This document shows positions 26,831-34,139 of a stretch of 64,000 nt of DNA, piece by piece (position 1 is the first letter of the stretch; each line of letters begins with the position of its first letter). The position numbers and the translations under genes were made by a program. The stretch comes from an uncultured Acholeplasmatales bacterium (GTDB taxonomy: Bacteria; Bacillota_I; Bacilli_A; Acholeplasmatales; Anaeroplasmataceae). The notes under the pieces were generated by a model. The model was not told where the DNA came from and did no database searches. It saw only the letters and a list, made by a program, of their open reading frames with translations. The stretch is taken from positions 62,001 to 126,000 of the forward strand of contig CALUXS010000006.1 of assembly GCA_944324805.1 (NCBI GenBank). Reading direction: 5' to 3'.

Positions 26831-26917
26831 TGCACCCTAATCAATTGTCTGTAGTGAACCTGGTCAGGACCGAGAGGTAGCAGCCATAAGCGATCAGATG
26901 ATGTGATTAGGCTTTTT
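26831..26917 (+). ncRNA. ffs: Signal recognition particle RNA, small bacterial (4.5S-like) type
   Basis: The conserved helix 8 core is present: GTGAACC, then GGTCAGGACC, a GAGA tetraloop of the GNRA type, and GGTAGCAGCC. The closing stem pairs CCTAATCA (26836-26843) with TGATTAGG (26904-26911), and a T-run at 26913-26918 ends the transcript. It binds Ffh and guides membrane-protein targeting. It lacks the Alu domain found in Bacillus scRNA. Exact ends are estimated. Confidence 0.95.
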
Positions 26918-26934
26918 TATTTTAGGAGGCTATC

Positions 26935-27738
26935 ATGAATAAAGAACTATTATGGCAGTTTTTGAAGGATATACCTACAGGAATGGTTGTTACATATACT
27001 GATTGTGCTAATGTTTTAGGTAATCCTAATTTAAGAAGATATGTAGGGCATTTACTTCACAATAATCCTAGTCCAGATACTATACCTTGTTACAAGGTAG
27101 TAAATAGTAAAGGAAGGTTAGCCCCAAACTTTGCTTTTGGTGGTAAAGACAGCCAAAGGAAGCTTTTAGAAGCTGAAGGGATAGTTATAAATAATGATTT
27201 TGTTAATTTGCCTGAATATCGCTATGTTCCTATTTTAGAAACTGATAGATTAAAAATTAGACAAATAGTAAAAAAAGATATGGTAGCTTTGAAAGAAATT
27301 TTACAAGATGAAAAAACAATGTATGCATATCTTCATGCTTTTTCTGATGAAGAGGTCAATATATGGTATAAAAATCAGTTAAGAAGATATAAGGAAGATG
27401 GTTTTGGGCTATGGGCAGTATGCTTAAAAGATGATGATTTTATGATTGGCCAATGTGGATTAACGAAACAAAAAACTCCTAATGGTGAAGTTATTGAGGT
27501 CGGATATTTATTCAATAGAAAATATTGGCATAACGGTTATGCAACTGAAGCAGCAAAAGCCGTAATGGAATACGGATTTAAAAAAGGATATGATGAAATA
27601 TATTCTATAATTCGTGACAATAACTATAGTAGCCTTAATGTAGCTAAAAGAAATGGTTTAGATGAGGTTGGCAAAATGGATAAATTTTATTATGGAGAAG
27701 TTTTGCCACATCTAATTTATAGAAGAAAAAATAAGTAA
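26935..27738 (+). CDS. MGMT-like DNA-binding domain fused to a GNAT acetyltransferase
   Basis: 267 aa in two parts. Residues 1-~90 match the MGMT family (O6-alkylguanine methyltransferase DNA-binding domain): a VVTYTDCANVLGN helix-turn-helix start, the active-site-like IPCYKVVNSKGRLA with Cys52, then AFGGKDSQRKLLEAEGI. The usual PCHRV is PCYKV here. Residues ~97-267 are a RimJ/RimL-type GNAT (LETDRLKIRQ, VGYLFNRKYWHNGYATEA, NYSSLNVAKRNG). The function of the fusion is unknown; repair plus acetylation in one polypeptide is only structural inference. AGGAGG precedes the ATG. Confidence 0.88.
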   Translation: MNKELLWQFLKDIPTGMVVTYTDCANVLGNPNLRRYVGHLLHNNPSPDTIPCYKVVNSKGRLAPNFAFGGKDSQRKLLEAEGIVINNDFVNLPEYRYVPILETDRLKIRQIVKKDMVALKEILQDEKTMYAYLHAFSDEEVNIWYKNQLRRYKEDGFGLWAVCLKDDDFMIGQCGLTKQKTPNGEVIEVGYLFNRKYWHNGYATEAAKAVMEYGFKKGYDEIYSIIRDNNYSSLNVAKRNGLDEVGKMDKFYYGEVLPHLIYRRKNK

Positions 27739-27788
27739 TTGTAGTATACTTTTATTTCCTATATAATATTTTTAGAGGAAGTGATAAA

Positions 27789-28826
27789 ATGCGTTACTAT
27801 GAAAGTTCAACAACTGAATTAAAAAGAGAAATTACTGATGAATTAAAAAAAGAAATTATTGCTTTTTTAAATACGCATGGAGGCACAATTTATGTGGGTG
27901 TAAATGATGATGGCTCTATATATTATAATTTAAATCAAAAGGAAAAAGATATTGAGCAAACTAAAATTATTAATTGGTTGGCTAATGATGTTTTTTCTCC
28001 TAATCCCAAGGATTTTATAACCTTAGAATGGAATAATGATGGAGTATTAGAAATTCATGTAGCTGAAGGAGATAGTAAACCATATTACTTGACAAATGAA
28101 GGCTGTAATCCTAAAGGAGTCTTTATTAGATTTGAATCATCTAAACTTATGGCTACTTCTAAAGAGATAAAAGATATGCGTCTAGCAAGTAATAAAATTT
28201 TTTATGAGGATGAGTATTCTAATAATCAAAATTTACATTTTACATATTTAGATAAAAAACAAAAGGAATTAGGAATTAACATTTCTTATCACTCATTAGG
28301 ATTTCTTAGAGATGATAAATGGACTAATTTGGCATATTTATTTTCAGATGAATTAAATATCAAGGCTAAATTATATTTAGTTGATTTAAAAAACAATATT
28401 CTAAGAAAAAAAGAGTGGAAAGGTTCTATATTAAAGCAGGTAGATGAGATAATATCATACTTAGAAAATAATGCTAAAGATGGTTATTCTTTAGATGCTT
28501 TAATAGAAGCATTGAAGAATTCTTTTATTCATAGGAACTGGAGTATTAGAGGAAATATAAAGGTTGAATGGAGTCCTAGTAAAATTAATTTTATTTCCCC
28601 TGGTGGTTTTTACCATTTAACAGAAGAAGAAGCAATTACAGGTAAAACATCATATAGAAATCCTAAGCTAGTGAAAGTTTTTAAGCAATTTGGATATTCG
28701 AAACAATATAAGACAGGAATGAGCAAAATATATAGTTCTTGTAAGGAATACAATGTAGAACCTGTAATAATAGCAACTAGTAATTTATATATTTTAAGTA
28801 TACCTAAAAAAAAGAAGCAAAAATAA
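27789..28826 (+). CDS. AlbA_2/Schlafen-type putative transcriptional regulator with ATPase-like C-terminus
   Basis: 345 aa. The N-terminus matches the AlbA_2 (divergent AAA / Schlafen-like) domain: ESSTTELKREITDELKKEII, FLNTHGGTIYVGVNDDGSIY and the GVFIRFESSKLMAT block. The C-terminal half contains the EALKNSFIHRNW, FISPGGFY and GKTSYRNPKLVKVFKQFG motifs of the GHKL-like C-terminal domain found in these proteins. Annotated members are called ATP-binding or transcriptional regulators, but few are characterised. AGAGGAAGTG precedes the ATG at 27789. A terminator overlaps its lysine-rich end. Confidence 0.82.
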   Translation: MRYYESSTTELKREITDELKKEIIAFLNTHGGTIYVGVNDDGSIYYNLNQKEKDIEQTKIINWLANDVFSPNPKDFITLEWNNDGVLEIHVAEGDSKPYYLTNEGCNPKGVFIRFESSKLMATSKEIKDMRLASNKIFYEDEYSNNQNLHFTYLDKKQKELGINISYHSLGFLRDDKWTNLAYLFSDELNIKAKLYLVDLKNNILRKKEWKGSILKQVDEIISYLENNAKDGYSLDALIEALKNSFIHRNWSIRGNIKVEWSPSKINFISPGGFYHLTEEEAITGKTSYRNPKLVKVFKQFGYSKQYKTGMSKIYSSCKEYNVEPVIIATSNLYILSIPKKKKQK

Positions 28827-28841
28827 TTGCTTCTTTTTTCT
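28813..28841. terminator. Terminator after the AlbA-type gene
   Basis: AGAAGCAA (28813-28820) pairs with TTGCTTCT (28827-28834), then TTTTTCTTTTTTT. The stem begins inside the last codons of the gene. An A run on the left would also allow weak function on the other strand. Confidence 0.8.
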
Positions 28842-28851
28842 TTTTTTAAGT

Positions 28852-28992
28852 TTATAAGGCATAGTCACGTTTTTTATAACAAATACTGCCTAAAAAAATT
28901 AATATTATTACAAAAATAAAATATATAGATGAAGTAATAAGTGAGTTTAAATCTAAATTTAATGCTATTTCAGGACCAAAATATTTGAACAA
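28852..28992 (-). pseudogene. Remnant of an ABC-2-type permease C-terminus
   Basis: The minus strand encodes about 46 residues ending KKRDYAL and including FKYFGPEIALNLDLNSLI followed by a hydrophobic helix. This is the pattern of the extreme C-terminus of ABC-2 / NatB-like permeases. An in-frame TGA lies just upstream and the preceding sequence reads as broken hydrophobic pieces in other frames. It has no start codon with a ribosome binding site and no ATPase gene beside it, so I read it as a decayed gene end. Confidence 0.45.
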
Positions 28993-29074
28993 TCAGTCTT
29001 ACTATTTAGTTTGCCTTTTAAATAACCAAGAAAATAATTGGAAAATAGATAGAAAATTAAATTATATTAAAGCA

Positions 29075-29100
29075 ATAAAAAAGCTGTGAAAATTCACAGC
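29075..29100 (-). terminator. Terminator of the minus-strand P-loop gene
   Basis: Perfect stem GCTGTGAA / TTCACAGC (29083-29100) with an A run on the plus strand to the left, giving a U-run on the minus-strand transcript just after the stop at 29108. Confidence 0.8.
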
Positions 29101-29107
29101 CCTAAAA

Positions 29108-29407
29108 TTATTGTAATTTTGTTACGTCCTCTTCATGCTCAGTATTTAAGGTAACGATTTCTACCTTGCAGCTAAATATTGCATGCAGTAATCTTTCAAT
29201 GTCGTCGATATAAACTACCTTATCGTCATCTTTAACTTCGTTGAACACGATAGGTACTGGTACTACATAACCATATTGTAGGGCTCTTTGTAAAAGTCTT
29301 TCTTTGCGAGCTTGTGATTCGCAAAGAATAGGAACCCTGTTTTCTGCACTTAAGCGTAAAATCTCTCTTGTTTTGCCTGAACCTGGCGCACCTAAAATAA
29401 ATTTCAT
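29108..29407 (-). CDS. Small P-loop NTPase-like protein, 99 aa
   Basis: The N-terminus MKFILGAPGSGKTREI holds a perfect Walker A (G6-T13). VVYIDDIERLL at 64-74 resembles Walker B with Asp68/Asp69, and 17-40 is a basic helix region. No family is recognised. It is less than half the length of a usual P-loop fold, so it may be a minimal or truncated domain. G+C is visibly higher (about 38%) than its neighbours, hinting at acquisition. ATGGAGGATAC precedes the ATG on the minus strand. It has its own promoter, a CcpA-type box and a terminator, so it is expressed alone. Confidence 0.75.
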   Translation of the reverse strand: MKFILGAPGSGKTREILRLSAENRVPILCESQARKERLLQRALQYGYVVPVPIVFNEVKDDDKVVYIDDIERLLHAIFSCKVEIVTLNTEHEEDVTKLQ

Positions 29408-29444
29408 ATTAAGTATCCTCCATAATCGTTTTTTGTTTGTCTTT

Positions 29445-29482
29445 ATTATACTCTATATTTTACAATTTTGAAAGCGTTTTAA
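29445..29482 (-). promoter_or_regulatory. Promoter of the P-loop gene with CcpA/LacI-type box
   Basis: On the minus strand TTTCAA (plus 29468-29473) and TATAAT (plus 29445-29450) are 17 bases apart. A box read on the plus strand as TTGAAAGCGTTTTAA (29468-29482) overlaps the -35; it resembles the boxes at the mgl promoter. Catabolite control is inferred. Confidence 0.6.
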
Positions 29483-29489
29483 AGAAAAA

Positions 29490-29524
29490 TAAAAAAATAT
29501 CCTCACCTGACTACAAGTGAGGAT
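29490..29524 (-). terminator. Terminator of the 34-codon gene
   Basis: ATCCTCAC (29499-29506) pairs with GTGAGGAT (29517-29524); the A run at 29491-29497 is the U tract on the minus strand. Confidence 0.75.
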
Positions 29525-29560
29525 CAAAACATATTTTCTTTTTTCATAGATAAACCTTTC

Positions 29561-29665
29561 TTATTGATTATTTTTATTCATACTGTTTACATCGTTTGAC
29601 CAGCTGTTTATTTTTATAATTGCAGCAGAAACAAATAATCCTAATCCTATAATTACTAATGTCAT
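29561..29665 (-). CDS. Small single-span membrane peptide, 34 aa
   Basis: The peptide starts MTLVIIGLGLFVSAAIIKI, a single membrane helix, then a polar tail rich in Ser and Asn ending in Gln. It is supported by AAAGGAAGGTGATATT directly before the ATG, a promoter 31 bases upstream and a terminator 37 bases downstream, so it forms a complete tiny transcription unit. No family is recognised. Size and layout recall type I toxin or regulatory small membrane proteins, but no antisense RNA could be identified. Confidence 0.65.
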   Translation of the reverse strand: MTLVIIGLGLFVSAAIIKINSWSNDVNSMNKNNQ

Positions 29666-29695
29666 AATATCACCTTCCTTTCATTAGGAAGTAGA

Positions 29696-29724
29696 AGTAT
29701 AATGCTTTTTTAATTTATTTACAA
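29696..29724 (-). promoter_or_regulatory. Promoter of the 34-codon gene
   Basis: Minus strand TTGTAA (plus 29719-29724), a 17-base spacer and TATACT (plus 29696-29701). The rest of the 29408-29777 gap holds only the elements listed here. Confidence 0.65.
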
Positions 29725-29777
29725 GTTAAAAAGTAATGTAAATGTTTTCTATTTTATGAAAACGATTAATAAAAAAT

Positions 29778-30221
29778 CTATGATATGATTTTTGCCACTT
29801 TTCTTTTAAAAAATAAATATAATGTAGCTAAAATAAAGGAAATTGAAAGTAAAATACCTAAAATTATTATTTTTTGTATGAAAAAGTATAGTGCAAAAAC
29901 AAAAGAAAAAATTCCTATTAGAAGTGTAAAAATATCTATTTTTGATTTACTAGGATAATGCTTTAAAGTATCTATTAATAATAGTATAGATGCTATAAAA
30001 TGAATTGTAGCTAATATGAAGCAAATATAGCTAACAACTATTATTAATGCTTTGGCTATTCCCTGAGCAAAGGCAACACCAAAGATTGTAATTATGTTTC
30101 CTTCTATAGTAGTTGTACTATTGGCTGCTTTAATTAGCATAGTAGTTCCTAAAACAATTTCTGTTAGTGCTAATAAAAATACTAAGATAACTATAACGAA
30201 TGGAAGCTTTTTATTTTTCAT
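29778..30221 (-). CDS. Four-helix membrane protein of unknown function, 147 aa
   Basis: About four hydrophobic helices (residues ~7-28, 50-75, 77-92 and 100-140) separated by short polar loops, with a basic C-terminus FFKRKVAK. No motif or family is recognised. GGAGTTGAGAAA lies ahead of the ATG on the minus strand. It stands alone between the divergent GrpB gene and the 34-codon gene, and nothing nearby points to its job. Confidence 0.65.
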   Translation of the reverse strand: MKNKKLPFVIVILVFLLALTEIVLGTTMLIKAANSTTTIEGNIITIFGVAFAQGIAKALIIVVSYICFILATIHFIASILLLIDTLKHYPSKSKIDIFTLLIGIFSFVFALYFFIQKIIILGILLSISFILATLYLFFKRKVAKIIS

Positions 30222-30304
30222 TTTCTCAACTCCTATTTTAATTATATTATAAAAGAAGAGTAAAAATAAGTCTATTTGTGTTATAATAAAAAACGGTGAT
30301 TAAA

Positions 30305-30835
30305 ATGAGCTTAAATGATTTATCGCTTGAGGAGCTTTGGGAACTGTTTCCTATTTCATTAGTAGAGCCTAATTATAAATATGTACTTTACTATGAAGAG
30401 GAAGAAAAATGTTTGAAGAAAATACTACCTGAGGCAACAATTAACCATATAGGTAGTACAGCACTAAAAATAAACACTAAGCCAATTGTTGATATATTAG
30501 TTGAGCATCCTGATTTATTATATGCGAAGAAAAAACTTTTAGAAAATGGATATTTATTAATGAATTGTACAAGTGATAAAATATCTTTTAATAAAGGTTA
30601 TTTAGAAACTGGTTATGCAGAAAAAGTCTATCATATCCATATAAGAATGATTGGTGATCATCCGGAAATTATTTTTAAAAATTATCTTTTGCAGCATCCT
30701 AATTATATGCTAGAGTATGAGAAATTAAAGAAAATTCTTATAAAAAAATATCCGAAAAATAGAGATTTATATACAGAAGGGAAGACAAATTTTGTTAATA
30801 ATATATTAAGATTAGCAAAAGGGGAGATATTTTAA
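30305..30835 (+). CDS. GrpB/UPF0157-family nucleotidyltransferase-like protein
   Basis: 176 aa. The family core is clear: EPNYKYVLYYEEEEKCLKKI, INHIGSTAL and IVDILVEHPD carry the nucleotidyltransferase-like Gly-Ser and Asp-x-Asp-like residues, and HIHIRMIGDHPEIIFKNYL is the typical C-terminal block. Role uncertain; members are often fused to or placed near acetyltransferases or CoA enzymes. The ATG at 30305 follows GGTGATTAAA and is preferred over an in-frame GTG at 30296. The next gene starts two bases after its stop. Confidence 0.85.
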   Translation: MSLNDLSLEELWELFPISLVEPNYKYVLYYEEEEKCLKKILPEATINHIGSTALKINTKPIVDILVEHPDLLYAKKKLLENGYLLMNCTSDKISFNKGYLETGYAEKVYHIHIRMIGDHPEIIFKNYLLQHPNYMLEYEKLKKILIKKYPKNRDLYTEGKTNFVNNILRLAKGEIF

Positions 30836-30837
30836 TT

Positions 30838-32253
30838 ATGAAAATTGGTATGAGAACTATAAAGACAGCCATTGCAATTGGAATATGTCTTTTTATTTAT
30901 ATTTTATTAGAATTAATAGCAACTATACCTGGCGTTAAGCCTGATTTAGCAATTAAGTGGTATAATCCATTTTTCGGAGGTCTTGCAACGGCTTATTCAA
31001 TGCAATCCTCAAAAGCCAAAAGTATAGAGCAGGCTAAGAATCGTTGTATTGCATCACTAATTGGTGGTATTGTAGGAATTGTTTTAATATTTGTTTATGA
31101 GTTAGCAGGTGGAATATGGCCAGCTTTAGTGGATGTCTCATTAGAAAATTGGAATTTTTTATTACCATATTTACTTATAGCTATATTTTCTATTTTAGTT
31201 GTTATATTAGGAAATTTATTTCACCAACCACAAGCAATATTTGTATCTTTATTGACGTTTTTGTCAGTAACTGTTAATCCTGGCACTACCGTTCCTAATT
31301 GGGAATTTCAATTTGGAATAAATAGAATTTTATCTACTATTATTGGTGTGTTAGTAGCACTAGGTGTTAATTTTATGCATATTCCTCATTTCCATAAGAA
31401 TAAAAATATGTTATTTTGTATAGGTATGGAAGGAATTTTAAAAAATGATAATGATTCATTTAGAGGTTATCTAGGATATAAGCTTAATAGTTTTAATGAA
31501 GAGGGAATAAATTATACCTTCTTTACTACTAGAACTCCTGCAACATTTATGAATTTGGCTAAGAGTTATCAATTAGATAAGCCTATAATTTGTATGAGTG
31601 GTGCTGCTATTTATAATCCAGTTACGAATCATTACTTGGCTACTGCACCTTTTTCTAGTGTTCAATCAGATGAATTAAGGCTTTTGTTGAAATTAGAGGA
31701 TATAACTCCTTTTATAAACACTATTGAAAATGATGTTCATTACATTTATGCTTCATGCATTAATAATGAGGCTGAGGCTTTGTATGAGTCAGAAAAGAAG
31801 AATGCTGGTTATGTAAATTATATTCAAGGTGAGCCTAAAAAGGGTGTAGAGGTTTTGTATTTTTTACTTTTAGAGGAAGCTCATAAGATAGATGAAATTA
31901 TTTCTAGATTGAATGCTTCAAAATTGAAGGATGCAATAGAAATACAAGTATATGAATTTTTAGATACAACAAAAACTAATAAGAAGTTGAAGTATATTAA
32001 AATTTATAGCAGCAAGGTAAGAGAATTAAAAGCATTTAGAGATTATGTTTCTCTAAATAATCATTATGTAGTTTCTTTAGCTACTGATGATAACGCTAAA
32101 TATTTAGCATTACATAGTGATTATTTAATTACAATTCCTAAGGCTTCTCCTGAGGTTTTGAAGCGAGCATCAAAGGTTATTACAAATGATAGCTACGATA
32201 AACTTTTTAAGGAAATGCATCATTTATATTATAAAAATATGAAAAAACTATAA
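30838..32253 (+). CDS. FUSC/ArAE-type membrane domain fused to a degenerate Cof-like HAD domain
   Basis: 471 aa. Residues 1-~185 contain several membrane helices resembling aromatic-acid exporter / FUSC proteins (FFGGLATAYSMQSSKAKSIE, then IGGIVGIVLIF). Residues ~190-465 follow the Cof-type HAD hydrolase plan: FTTRTPATFMNLA for motif II and MSGAAIYN for the substrate loop. However, motif I reads CIGMEGILKN instead of DxDGTL, and motif IV reads LATDDNAKY. The nucleophilic Asp is missing, so the HAD part is probably not a phosphatase and may sense or bind a ligand. Confidence 0.75.
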   Translation: MKIGMRTIKTAIAIGICLFIYILLELIATIPGVKPDLAIKWYNPFFGGLATAYSMQSSKAKSIEQAKNRCIASLIGGIVGIVLIFVYELAGGIWPALVDVSLENWNFLLPYLLIAIFSILVVILGNLFHQPQAIFVSLLTFLSVTVNPGTTVPNWEFQFGINRILSTIIGVLVALGVNFMHIPHFHKNKNMLFCIGMEGILKNDNDSFRGYLGYKLNSFNEEGINYTFFTTRTPATFMNLAKSYQLDKPIICMSGAAIYNPVTNHYLATAPFSSVQSDELRLLLKLEDITPFINTIENDVHYIYASCINNEAEALYESEKKNAGYVNYIQGEPKKGVEVLYFLLLEEAHKIDEIISRLNASKLKDAIEIQVYEFLDTTKTNKKLKYIKIYSSKVRELKAFRDYVSLNNHYVVSLATDDNAKYLALHSDYLITIPKASPEVLKRASKVITNDSYDKLFKEMHHLYYKNMKKL

Positions 32254-32324
32254 GGAAAATATTAAGTATTTTCCTTTATTTTTATTCTAAAAAATAGTAT
32301 TATATAAAAACTGAAGGTGATATT

Positions 32325-33134
32325 TTGCAAGCTGTTTTACTAGATGCACTAAAGGATAGTCTTAAAGTATTTTTAGTTGCATTTGTAGTATATTTTTTAT
32401 TAGCATTCTTTGCTAAAAAAATAATTAATCTTTTAAATAAGCATAGTAAAATTGCTCCACTTTTTGGTGCGTTAGTAGGAGTTGTTCCTGAATGTGGAGT
32501 GCCGGTTGTAGGTGCTGATTTATATTCGAAAAGAAAAATAACAACTGGTACAATTATAGCTATTTTTTTGGCTTGCAGTGATGAAGCAATTCCTGTACTA
32601 ATAAGTAGCTCAAAGTGGAAAATGGTTTTTTTACTTGTTGGAATAAAAATTTTAATGGGCTTTACAATTGGTTTTTTAGTTGATTTAATAACAAAAGAAA
32701 AACCAGAAAATAAGAATGATGATGAATTGTATAATGAATGCTGCTCTTTACATAAGTATTTAATTCATCCACTTATAGATGCTTTTAAGGTCTTTATTTA
32801 TGTTCTAATAATTAATATTTTATTTGGTATAATTATATATTATATTGGTGAAGAAAATATAATTGCTTTTTTAAAGGCCAATTATTTACTATCGCCACTT
32901 TTAGCTGTTTTACTTGGATTAGTTCCTAATTGTGCCCCTTCATTATTAATGGCTGAGCTTTATATAATGGGAGGTATTCCTTTTGGTGCTTTATTATCAG
33001 GTCTTGCAGTAAACGCAGGCTTGGGATTAATTTTTTTAATTAAGCAACATGGTATGCTAAAGAAAACAATTTTTATTGTTTTGGTTTTAATTGTATCGGC
33101 TCTATTAGCAGGATATTTAACAATATGGATATAA
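32325..33134 (+). CDS. ArsP_2-type putative metal (manganese/heavy-metal) transporter
   Basis: 269 aa with about eight to ten membrane segments. Two repeat-related motifs, VPECGVPVVGADLY (~54-67) and VPNCAPSLLMAELY (~200-213), and a CCSLH stretch match the putative 10-TM heavy-metal exporter family DUF2899/ArsP_2. A TTG start at 32325 is supported by GAAGGTGATATT. Substrate is not established. The gene stands between a hairpin-poor gap and a terminator and is probably monocistronic. Confidence 0.78.
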   Translation: MQAVLLDALKDSLKVFLVAFVVYFLLAFFAKKIINLLNKHSKIAPLFGALVGVVPECGVPVVGADLYSKRKITTGTIIAIFLACSDEAIPVLISSSKWKMVFLLVGIKILMGFTIGFLVDLITKEKPENKNDDELYNECCSLHKYLIHPLIDAFKVFIYVLIINILFGIIIYYIGEENIIAFLKANYLLSPLLAVLLGLVPNCAPSLLMAELYIMGGIPFGALLSGLAVNAGLGLIFLIKQHGMLKKTIFIVLVLIVSALLAGYLTIWI

Positions 33135-33141
33135 TTTTTTT

Positions 33142-33170
33142 AGAAAGCTGCTTGAAAGCTTTCTTTTTTT
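33142..33170 (+). terminator. Terminator after the ArsP_2-type gene
   Basis: AGAAAGC (33142-33148) pairs with GCTTTCT (33158-33164), followed by a T run. Confidence 0.82.
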
Positions 33171-33182
33171 GTATTATGTGTC

Positions 33183-33211
33183 TTGTCATATGTAAAGTAT
33201 TTGTGTATAAT
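33183..33211 (+). promoter_or_regulatory. Promoter of the nadABC-niaR operon
   Basis: TTGTCA (33183-33188), a 17-base spacer and TATAAT (33206-33211). GTGTCTTGTCA over the -35 is a candidate place for NiaR to bind, but I could not confirm it as an operator. Confidence 0.75.
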
Positions 33212-33233
33212 TATTAGCCGTGAGGTGTATCGT

Positions 33234-34139
33234 ATGACATTGGTTGATAAAATTTTAGAATTGAAAAAGAAGAAAAATGCCATTATTCTTGCGCATTATT
33301 ATGTTAATGAGGATATCCAAAAAATAGCCGATTTTGTAGGAGACTCATTTTATCTTAGTAAGATAGCATTAAATACTGATGCAAGGATAATTGTTTTTGC
33401 AGGTGTAAAATTTATGGGTGAAAGTGCTAAGTTATTGAATTATGATAAAAAAGTATTATTAGTTAATAATGAAGCATTATGCCCTATGGCAGAAATGGCA
33501 TCTATCAATAAAATTAAACAATTAAGAAAAGAATATGATGATTTAAAGGTTGTTTGTTACATTAACTCAACACTAGAGTTAAAAAAAGAATCAGACGTCT
33601 GTGTTACCTCTAGTAATGCGTTAAAGATTATTTCGAGTCTAAATTCTAAAAACATTTATTTTATACCAGATCAAAATCTAGGAAGATATGTTAAAGAAAA
33701 TATAAAAGATAAAAATATAATTTTGAATGACGGATATTGTCCTATTCACAATAGATTAAGTATTGATAATTTGTTAAAGCTAAAGGCTAAGTATCCAAAA
33801 GCAACTGTACTAGCACACCCTGAGTGTCAAAAGGAAATATTAGTTAATTCGGATGTAGTAGGTAGTACAGCATATTTAATAGAAGCAGTTAAAACGATAA
33901 AAAATGATGAATTTATTGTTTTAACAGAGGAAGGAATCCTTTATGAGCTTAAAAAGAGATATCCTAATTATCGGTTTTATGAGCCAGATTATAGAATGCT
34001 TTGTGGCGATATGAAAAAAAATACATTAGTCGAATTATATGATACTTTACTAGAAGAAAAAAATGAGGTTATTATTAATTCTTTAGATAGAATTAAAGCA
34101 TTAAAACCTCTTGAGGAGATGCTTAAATATGCTAAATAA
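33234..34139 (+). CDS. nadA: Quinolinate synthase A
   Basis: 301 aa 4Fe-4S enzyme that condenses iminoaspartate with dihydroxyacetone phosphate. The three cluster cysteines are seen in ALCPMAEM, DVCVTSS and HPECQKE. AHYYVNEDIQKIADFVGDSF is the N-terminal signature. The ATG at 33234 follows GTGAGGTGTA and lies after the promoter; a TTG at 33183 falls inside the promoter and is rejected. The 3' end overlaps nadB by 11 bases. Confidence 0.96.
   Translation: MTLVDKILELKKKKNAIILAHYYVNEDIQKIADFVGDSFYLSKIALNTDARIIVFAGVKFMGESAKLLNYDKKVLLVNNEALCPMAEMASINKIKQLRKEYDDLKVVCYINSTLELKKESDVCVTSSNALKIISSLNSKNIYFIPDQNLGRYVKENIKDKNIILNDGYCPIHNRLSIDNLLKLKAKYPKATVLAHPECQKEILVNSDVVGSTAYLIEAVKTIKNDEFIVLTEEGILYELKKRYPNYRFYEPDYRMLCGDMKKNTLVELYDTLLEEKNEVIINSLDRIKALKPLEEMLKYAK

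Noticed and set aside
28929-29089. Plus-strand open frame of about 55 codons (DEVISEF to KAIKKL)
   Set aside because: It has no start codon or ribosome binding site, and the minus strand of the same stretch reads as a permease C-terminus, so the plus reading is probably a shadow.
29527-29560. Seven-codon ORF (MKKENMF) after the 34-codon gene
   Set aside because: Too short and not clearly preceded by a ribosome binding site at proper spacing; likely chance.
33183-33233. Upstream TTG start for nadA
   Set aside because: It would place the start codon inside the -35 element of the consensus promoter; the ATG at 33234 has a good ribosome binding site.
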